In this document: positions 11,622 to 16,236 of the stretch, one piece after another
Position numbering within the stretch: the first letter of the stretch is position 1
Layout of the letters: every line of letters starts with the position of its first letter
NCBI GenBank assembly: GCA_023380415.1
Contig: JAMCRC010000005.1
Location: 337 to 16,572, forward strand
Length of the DNA: 16,236 nt
Reading direction: 5' to 3'
DNA from: Patescibacteria group bacterium
GTDB taxonomy: Bacteria > Patescibacteriota > Minisyncoccia > UBA6257 > GWB1-50-10
Notes under the pieces: generated by a model
What the model was told of the DNA's origin: nothing
Database searches by the model: none
The model's input: the letters and a program-made list of their open reading frames with translations, nothing else
Program-made: the position numbers and the translations under genes

Positions 11622-12248
11622 TTACCCTAAGACCGTTTGTTTGTAGCTCTGCGTCGAGAAGTCGAATTCGTAATAATTGGCCGAGCTCAAAGGGCCGACC
11701 TGCAGGATGGTCGAAGTGGCCGACGGATTGATCTTGAACACGGCCGTGCCGGTCACGACGCCGCCCGGCGGCATGGAGCCCCAATTGCCGGTCGTGGAAA
11801 CGGGGGATTGGTTGCCGTTTTGGAGGTCGACGACCTGGAGTATGTCGACCGGGTTAAGGGAGCTGTAGCTCGTCGCTTGGTTCGTGTAGGCCTTGAGTCC
11901 GACGGTGAGCGTCCCGTCCGGGGCCAATGATACGCTTGTAACGGTCACCGTCACGGTCGACTGCGGCTGGAGAGCCGGGCTCGACAGGGTGCTGAAAATT
12001 ATGCCGGTCGGGATCGAAATGGAGCCGGCCGCGCTTCCGGAATCAGCCGGAGCCGTTGAGGTGCCGGTCGACGTGGCGGCCGATGGCCCGCCGATCGGAG
12101 CGGAAGAGGATGCGGCCGTCCCGCCGCCAGGTACGTTCAATACGACCTGCTGGATGACGCTCAATTGCCGGAAAACGACGTAGAATCCGGCGATGACGGC
12201 CAGCGTGAGCACGATAAGAAATATATAAACGGCGTTATTGTCTTTCAT
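11622..12248 (-). CDS. Membrane-anchored extracytoplasmic protein, unknown
   Basis: A 208-aa product with a short charged start (MKDNN), one membrane segment (AVYIFLIVLTLAVIAGFYVVF, 6-26), an Ala/Ser/Thr/Gly-rich linker (about 42-76) and a C-terminal beta-rich domain (about 80-205) with STVTVTVTSVSLAPDGTLTV, PVDILQVVDLQNG, GTAVFKINPSATSTILQVGP and YYEFDF. The domain layout recalls Ig-like DUF4352-type folds, which is a guess. The domain should lie outside the membrane. The ATG is chosen from two nearby ones (12254 and 12248) because an extended TGG-TATAAT box ends 9 nt before it. It is divergent from the M50 protease gene 61 bp away. Confidence 0.82.
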   Translation of the reverse strand: MKDNNAVYIFLIVLTLAVIAGFYVVFRQLSVIQQVVLNVPGGGTAASSSAPIGGPSAATSTGTSTAPADSGSAAGSISIPTGIIFSTLSSPALQPQSTVTVTVTSVSLAPDGTLTVGLKAYTNQATSYSSLNPVDILQVVDLQNGNQSPVSTTGNWGSMPPGGVVTGTAVFKINPSATSTILQVGPLSSANYYEFDFSTQSYKQTVLG

Positions 12249-12257
12249 AATCATTAC

Positions 12258-12266
12258 ATTATACCA
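12258..12266 (-). promoter_or_regulatory. Extended -10 promoter of the anchored-protein gene
   Basis: On the minus strand TGG then TATAAT, 9 nt before the ATG at 12248. It faces away from the M50 promoter, whose -35 box begins 9 bp further on. Confidence 0.75.
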
Positions 12267-12274
12267 CTTAGGTT

Positions 12275-12302
12275 TTGAAAAAGGTTCGCCATCGGTTATC
12301 AT
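12275..12302 (+). promoter_or_regulatory. Promoter of the M50 protease gene
   Basis: TTGAAA, a 16-bp spacer, then TATCAT, ending 7 nt before the ATG at 12310, which predicts a leaderless mRNA. Confidence 0.7.
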
Positions 12303-12309
12303 TTACGGG

Positions 12310-12933
12310 ATGATCGTCGTCTTTTCCATCATCGTCCTTATATTCTCCGCCGTCATCCACGAAGTGATGCACGGCGTCGTGGCTAACCATCTGGGCGATC
12401 CGACGGCCCGCCTGATGGGCCGGCTGACGCTGAACCCGTTGAAGCATCTGGACCCTTTCGGTTCCGTCATCCTGCCGCTCCTTCTCGCGCTCGTTCCCGG
12501 GGGGATAATTTTCGGCTGGGCGAAACCGGTGCCGTACAATCCGTATAACTTAAAGGACCCGGAAAAAGGGGCGGCCATGATCGCCGCGGCAGGTCCGTTC
12601 TCGAATCTGGGCATCGCCGTCGTTTTTGCCGTCATCTTCCGTCTTATCGTCGCTTTCGGCGCCGGCGCTTTCATGGTAACGCTCGCCCAGCTTATCGAGA
12701 CGATAGTCGTGATAAATATCATCCTCGGCATCTTCAATCTCGTGCCCATTCCGCCGCTCGACGGAGCGAAGGTCGCCATGGCCTTCATGCCCGACTCGTG
12801 GGGCGGCTTCAAGATGTTCTTCCGCGAGAACAATCCCTATGGCTGGTTCATCCTCGTCGCCTTCATCTTTTTCGGATTCGCCTTGGTGAGCCCGATCATC
12901 TACGGCCTCGCCGGCCTCCTTCTCGGGATCTGA
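12310..12933 (+). CDS. M50 family site-2-type metalloprotease
   Basis: A 207-aa integral membrane zinc protease. HEVMH (17-21) is the HExxH zinc motif in the first membrane helix, and NLVPIPPLDG (143-152) carries the third zinc ligand Asp151. GAAMIAAAGPFSNLGIAVVFA is the conserved middle helix and IIFGWAKPVPYNPYNL the membrane-looping segment of the minimal S2P group. There is no PDZ or CBS domain, so it belongs to the small S2P-like branch and not to RseP. Substrates are unknown; S2P enzymes cleave membrane-spanning segments, often of anti-sigma factors or signal peptides. The shorter start is chosen because of the -10 box 7 nt upstream and because the longer ORF overlaps the divergent gene. 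Confidence 0.93.
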   Translation: MIVVFSIIVLIFSAVIHEVMHGVVANHLGDPTARLMGRLTLNPLKHLDPFGSVILPLLLALVPGGIIFGWAKPVPYNPYNLKDPEKGAAMIAAAGPFSNLGIAVVFAVIFRLIVAFGAGAFMVTLAQLIETIVVINIILGIFNLVPIPPLDGAKVAMAFMPDSWGGFKMFFRENNPYGWFILVAFIFFGFALVSPIIYGLAGLLLGI

Positions 12934-12942
12934 AGGTGCGGT

Positions 12943-12971
12943 TTGACAAAATCCGGCCGTTTGTCTATTTT
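12943..12971 (+). promoter_or_regulatory. Promoter of the str operon
   Basis: Consensus TTGACA, a 17-bp spacer, then TATTTT, with the expected start near 12978 and a leader of about 8 nt before rpsL. It begins 10 bp after the M50 stop. No SD fits in so short a leader. Confidence 0.78.
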
Positions 12972-12985
12972 TAATAGCGTCTTAA

Positions 12986-13396
12986 ATGCCGACAGTTCAT
13001 CAGCTCATAAAGCACGGCCGCCGCTCGGCCGGGAAGAAATCCAAAGCGCCGGCCCTGGATTCTTATTTTAATTACCTCAAGAACCGGCCGGTGGACTCGC
13101 CCTCGCCCTTCAAGCGGGGAGTTTGCGTCAAGGTCTTCACCACGACGCCGAAAAAACCGAACTCGGCCCTCCGCAAGGTGGCCCGCGTGCGCCTCACGAA
13201 CGGCATGGAGGTGACGGCCTACATTCCGGGCGAAGGACACAATCTACAGGAGCACTCCGTCGTGATGATCCGCGGCGGCCGCGTGAAAGACCTGCCGGGC
13301 GTCCGCTACCATATCGTGCGCGGCGTCCTGGATACCCAGGGCGTGACGGCCAGGCACCAGCAGCGTTCGAAGTACGGCGCCAAACACGCCAAATAA
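12986..13396 (+). CDS. rpsL: Ribosomal protein uS12
   Basis: A 136-aa small-subunit protein at the decoding centre. MPTVHQLIKHGRRS is the normal N-terminus, and TTTPKKPNSALRKVARVRLTNG, PGEGHNLQEHSVV and GRVKDLPGVRYHIVRG are invariant motifs. The lysines linked to streptomycin response (in TPKKPNS and RVKDLPG) are the wild-type residues. A short insert near 20-40 gives a slightly longer N-terminal region than in E. coli (124 aa). It is the first gene of rpsL-rpsG-fusA-tuf. Confidence 0.97.
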   Translation: MPTVHQLIKHGRRSAGKKSKAPALDSYFNYLKNRPVDSPSPFKRGVCVKVFTTTPKKPNSALRKVARVRLTNGMEVTAYIPGEGHNLQEHSVVMIRGGRVKDLPGVRYHIVRGVLDTQGVTARHQQRSKYGAKHAK

Positions 13397-13398
13397 AT

Positions 13399-13866
13399 AT
13401 GAGAAGGAAAGGTTTCAAAAAGAACGAACATAAGGGGGACGGCAAATACGACCGCGTCGATGTCGGCCGGTTCATCAACTATTTGATGGGGGACGGCAAG
13501 AAAACGGTCGCCGAGGACATCTTTTACAAGGCGATGGAAAAGATCGCCGCGGAGACCAAGGAAGACCCGCTCACGGTCTTCGACAAGGCCCTCGAGAACG
13601 CGACCCCGCTCCTCGAGGTCGCCTCGAAGCGCATCGGCGGCGCGAACTACCAGATACCGCGCGAAGTAAGGCCGGAAAGGAAGTTTTTCCTCGCCACCCA
13701 CTGGATCATCGCCGCGGCCCGCTCGAAGAAGGGAAAACCGATGGCCAATAAGCTGGCCGAGGAATTGATCTTGGCCGCCAAGAACGAAGGCGCGGCCATC
13801 AAGAAGAAACAGGATACGCATCGCATGGCCGAAGCGAACCGCGCTTTCGCCTCGTATCTGAGATAA
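13399..13866 (+). CDS. rpsG: Ribosomal protein uS7
   Basis: A 155-aa primary 16S rRNA-binding protein of the small-subunit head. VGRFINYLMGDGKKTVAEDIFYKAM, ALENATPLLEVASKRIGGANYQIPREV and KKQDTHRMAEANRAFASYL are typical, and the length matches bacterial S7. It starts 2 nt after the rpsL stop, so translation is probably coupled. A longer ORF reaching back into rpsL in another frame is an overlap artefact; the protein begins MRRKGFKK. Confidence 0.96.
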   Translation: MRRKGFKKNEHKGDGKYDRVDVGRFINYLMGDGKKTVAEDIFYKAMEKIAAETKEDPLTVFDKALENATPLLEVASKRIGGANYQIPREVRPERKFFLATHWIIAAARSKKGKPMANKLAEELILAAKNEGAAIKKKQDTHRMAEANRAFASYLR

Positions 13867-13879
13867 GGAGAAGGATCTT

Positions 13880-15985
13880 ATGCCAAGACAGTACCCCATA
13901 GAAAAGGTGCGCGACTTCGGTATCATCGCGCACATCGACGCCGGAAAGACCACGACCTCCGAGCGCGTGCTTTTCTATACCGGCGTGAGCCATAAGATCG
14001 GCGAGGTTCACGAGGGCGATACCGTAATGGACTGGATGGAACAGGAGCGCGAACGCGGCATAACCATCACTTCGGCCGCCACGACCTGCTTCTGGGTTCC
14101 CACGTACGATAAAGGGAACAAGGGGAACGAGCATCGCTTTAACATCATCGACACCCCCGGCCACATAGATTTTACGGTCGAGGTGAAGCGCTCCATGCGC
14201 GTTCTGGACGGAGCAGTCGTCGTCTTCGACGGCGTCGCCGGCGTGGAACCGCAATCCGAGACCAACTGGCACTACGCTGACGAATACAACGTGCCGCGCC
14301 TCTGCTTCATCAATAAGCTCGACCGCATTGGCGCAAGCTTCGAAAGGAGCTATCAATCGATTTTGGAACGTTTGACGCCGAACGCGGTGCCGCTTCAGAT
14401 CCCCATCGGCCTCGAGGATAAGTTCGAGGGCATCATCGATCTATTGAGGATGAAGGCCTACCATTTCGAAGGCGAGAAGGGCGAGAAGATGACCGAAGGC
14501 GATGTACCGGAGAATTTGAAGGCCGAAGCGGAAAAGCTCCGCCACGATCTTCTGGAAAAGATAGTCGAAAAGGACGACGCCTTGATGGCGGAATACTTGG
14601 ACGGTAAAGAGCCGGCCTTGGCCGATCTGAAGCGCGTTCTCCGCAAGGCGACCATCGGGAATGAGCTCGTGCCCGTCATCTGCGGTTCGGCTTTGAAGAA
14701 CAAGGGCGTCCAGCTCATGCTCGATGCCGTGGTGGACTATCTGCCGTCTCCGGCCGACCTGCCGCCCACGAAAGGCACCAATCCTTCGACCCACGCCGAA
14801 GAAGAGCGCCATCCGAAGGACGACGAGCCGTTGGCCGCTTTGGCCTTCAAGGTGGCGGCCGACCCGTTCGTGGGTTCGCTCACTTATTTCCGCGTCTATT
14901 CGGGAACGCTCTCGCGCGGCAGCTATATTTTGAACTCGACGAAGAACAATCAGGAACGCATCGGCCGTATTGTCCGTATGCATGCCAATCACCGCGAAGA
15001 GGTGGAGGAGATCTATGCCGGAGATCTCGGCGCCATCGTTGGACTCAAGAACACTACGACCGGCGATACGCTGACCGACCCGGAGCACCCCATCATCCTC
15101 GAATCGATAACCTTCCCCGAACCGGTCATCGACGTTCGGATAGAACCGAAAACTAAGGCCGACCAGGAAAAGATGGGCATCGCCTTGCACCGCTTGGCCG
15201 AAGAAGACCCGACCTTCCGCGTTTCGGGCGACCCCGAAACCGGTGAGACCATCATCGCCGGCATGGGCGAGCTGCACCTCGAGATCATCGTCGACCGCAT
15301 GAAGCGCGAGTTCGGCGTCGAGGCCAACGTCGGCCGTCCGCAGGTCGCCTACAAGGAGACCGTGAAAGGCAGCGCCGAAGCGGAGGGCAAGTACATTCGT
15401 CAGTCCGGCGGCCGCGGCCAGTACGGCCACGTTTGGCTCAAAGTCGAGCCGATGGAACGCGGGGCCGGCTTCGAATTCATCGATTCCATCAAGGGCGGCG
15501 CGATCCCGCAGGAGTTCATTCCGGCCGTCGAGAAAGGCGTGCGCGAGGCCTTGGGCCGCGGCATCCTGGCCGGTTATCCGCTCGTCGACCTCAAAGTGAC
15601 CCTCTTCGACGGGTCGTTCCACGATGTGGACTCTTCGGAATTCGCTTTCAAAGTAGCCGCTTCGATGGCCCTTCAAGAGGCCTGCACGAAGGCCAAGCTC
15701 GTGATCCTCGAACCGGTCATGAAGATCCAGACGATCGTGCCTCCCGATTTTCTGGGCGACGTCACGGGCGACATTTCATCGAAGCGCGGCCGCATCAAGG
15801 CGATGGGCGAGCGCGGTACGGTCCGCGTGATCGACTCGGACGTGCCCTTGGCTGAAATGTTCGGCTACTCGACCGCCTTGCGCTCGATGACCCAGGGCCG
15901 CGGCTCGTTCAACATGGAATTCAGCCACTATGAAGAGGTCCCGGCGAACGTCGCGCAGACGATCATCGAAGGGCGCAAGAAATAA
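13880..15985 (+). CDS. fusA: Elongation factor G
   Basis: A 701-aa translocation GTPase. G1 AHIDAGKT (17-24), G2 region RGITITSAATT, G3 DTPGHIDF, G4 NKLDR and G5 CGSALKNKG are all intact. Domains II to V follow, with GMGELHLEIIVDRMKREFGVEANVGRPQVAYKET in domain III and SGGRGQYGHVWLKVEP in domain IV. The ATG has an SD-like GGAGAAGGA 4 nt upstream, unlike the leaderless genes nearby. It lies 13 nt after rpsG. Full length for the family and nothing broken. Confidence 0.98.
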   Translation: MPRQYPIEKVRDFGIIAHIDAGKTTTSERVLFYTGVSHKIGEVHEGDTVMDWMEQERERGITITSAATTCFWVPTYDKGNKGNEHRFNIIDTPGHIDFTVEVKRSMRVLDGAVVVFDGVAGVEPQSETNWHYADEYNVPRLCFINKLDRIGASFERSYQSILERLTPNAVPLQIPIGLEDKFEGIIDLLRMKAYHFEGEKGEKMTEGDVPENLKAEAEKLRHDLLEKIVEKDDALMAEYLDGKEPALADLKRVLRKATIGNELVPVICGSALKNKGVQLMLDAVVDYLPSPADLPPTKGTNPSTHAEEERHPKDDEPLAALAFKVAADPFVGSLTYFRVYSGTLSRGSYILNSTKNNQERIGRIVRMHANHREEVEEIYAGDLGAIVGLKNTTTGDTLTDPEHPIILESITFPEPVIDVRIEPKTKADQEKMGIALHRLAEEDPTFRVSGDPETGETIIAGMGELHLEIIVDRMKREFGVEANVGRPQVAYKETVKGSAEAEGKYIRQSGGRGQYGHVWLKVEPMERGAGFEFIDSIKGGAIPQEFIPAVEKGVREALGRGILAGYPLVDLKVTLFDGSFHDVDSSEFAFKVAASMALQEACTKAKLVILEPVMKIQTIVPPDFLGDVTGDISSKRGRIKAMGERGTVRVIDSDVPLAEMFGYSTALRSMTQGRGSFNMEFSHYEEVPANVAQTIIEGRKK

Positions 15986-16036
15986 AGATCAGGATTGACT
16001 TTTTCCCGGGAATCCCCGAATATAGACGATACCAAG

Positions 16037-16045
16037 TGTTATACT
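16037..16045 (+). promoter_or_regulatory. Probable internal promoter of tuf
   Basis: TGT then TATACT, an extended -10 box about 43 nt before the tuf ATG, in an AT-rich stretch. TTGACT at 15995-16000 could be a -35 box for a second, weaker start (GAATAT 17 bp on). tuf would then be transcribed both from the operon promoter and on its own. Confidence 0.55.
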
Positions 16046-16088
16046 AAAAAGGTAAAAATAAGGTCGAAAAAACAATTCAAATATAACA

Positions 16089-16236
16089 ATGGCAGAAAAA
16101 GAAAAATACGTCCGGTCCAAGCCCCATGTGAACGTGGGGACGATCGGTCACGTGGACCACGGTAAGACGACCCTCACGGCCGCCATCACCCACGTGTTGC
16201 ACATGAAAGGTCTCGCGAAGAAGGAGGAGGCGGTCG
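16089..16236 (+). CDS. tuf: Elongation factor Tu, N-terminal part
   Basis: The first 49 codons are present and the window ends inside the gene. KPHVNVGTIGHVDHGKTTLTAAIT is the diagnostic EF-Tu N-terminus with the G1 loop GHVDHGKT. EF-Tu delivers aminoacyl-tRNA to the ribosome. The gap of 103 nt from fusA, AT-rich and with promoter-like boxes, is larger than the other gaps in the operon. No SD is seen before the ATG. Confidence 0.96.
   Translation, partial: MAEKEKYVRSKPHVNVGTIGHVDHGKTTLTAAITHVLHMKGLAKKEEAV

Noticed and set aside
11430..11630. 66-codon plus-strand ORF in the rpmB intergenic region
   Set aside because: It is low-complexity Arg/Ser/Pro across REP-like repeats, without an SD; such CPEFVEGR-type translations are typical artefacts of REP palindromes.
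14441..15676. 411-codon open frame on the minus strand
   Set aside because: It is antisense to fusA, has no family similarity or promoter, and is explained by the codon bias of EF-G.
15992..16015. Possible hairpin after fusA (GGATT with AATCC)
   Set aside because: Only five weak pairs and a T-run in the loop rather than after the stem; it does not look like a terminator.
1..16236. CRISPR array, transposase, phage or toxin-antitoxin module
   Set aside because: No spaced direct repeats, no transposase or integrase motifs and no toxin-antitoxin pair were seen; the holin-like protein alone is not evidence for a prophage.

Overview
The window reads as chromosomal DNA of a Candidate Phyla Radiation (Patescibacteria) bacterium, most likely a Parcubacteria lineage with moderately high GC. 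This is inferred from a small Cys4 bL28, a compact sigma factor fused to a Lys-rich tail, a CAP-domain protein with three membrane segments, a stand-alone Gmad2 protein, a holin-like membrane protein and a small GIY-YIG ORF beside a tRNA. No 16S rRNA gene is present to confirm it.

Layout. 1-2121: the tail of a coiled-coil protein, its terminator, then a CAP-domain membrane protein and a tRNA-dihydrouridine synthase, probably one transcript. 2099-4803: small accessory genes, namely an exported protein on the minus strand, a divergent rhodanese, tRNA-Ser(GGA) followed by a palindromic stretch and a GIY-YIG nuclease-like ORF, a 44-aa membrane microprotein on the minus strand, a Gmad2 protein, a 37-aa zinc-ribbon microprotein and a holin-like protein. 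4878-6445: a two-gene ABC-2 exporter. 6525-7131: two tandem unknown genes with strong Shine-Dalgarno (SD) sites. 7279-10202: dnaG-rpoD. 10208-10900: an NlpC/P60 gene on the minus strand bracketed by two inverted copies of a structured element, with tRNA-Pro(GGG) upstream. 10974-12933: an acidic small protein, rpmB (minus), a membrane-anchored protein (minus) and a divergent M50 protease. 12986-16236: the str operon order rpsL-rpsG-fusA-tuf, with tuf cut by the window edge.

Gene expression. Many genes here have a sigma-70 type -10 box only 6-10 nt before the start codon (CAP protein, exported protein, rhodanese, dnaG, rpmB, the 12248 gene, M50 protease), which predicts leaderless or nearly leaderless mRNAs. 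A second group has textbook AAGGAGG-type SD sites (microprotein at 3629, genes at 6525, 6826, 10974, and fusA). The RpoD encoded in the window has intact -10 and -35 recognition regions, consistent with the TTGACA/TATAAT promoters seen.

The most unusual object is the pair of about 80-nt structured elements at 10208-10291 and 10741-10818. They share an exact 20-nt block, a second 7-nt block at a conserved 12-nt distance, and closing stems with a compensatory change. I do not recognise the family.
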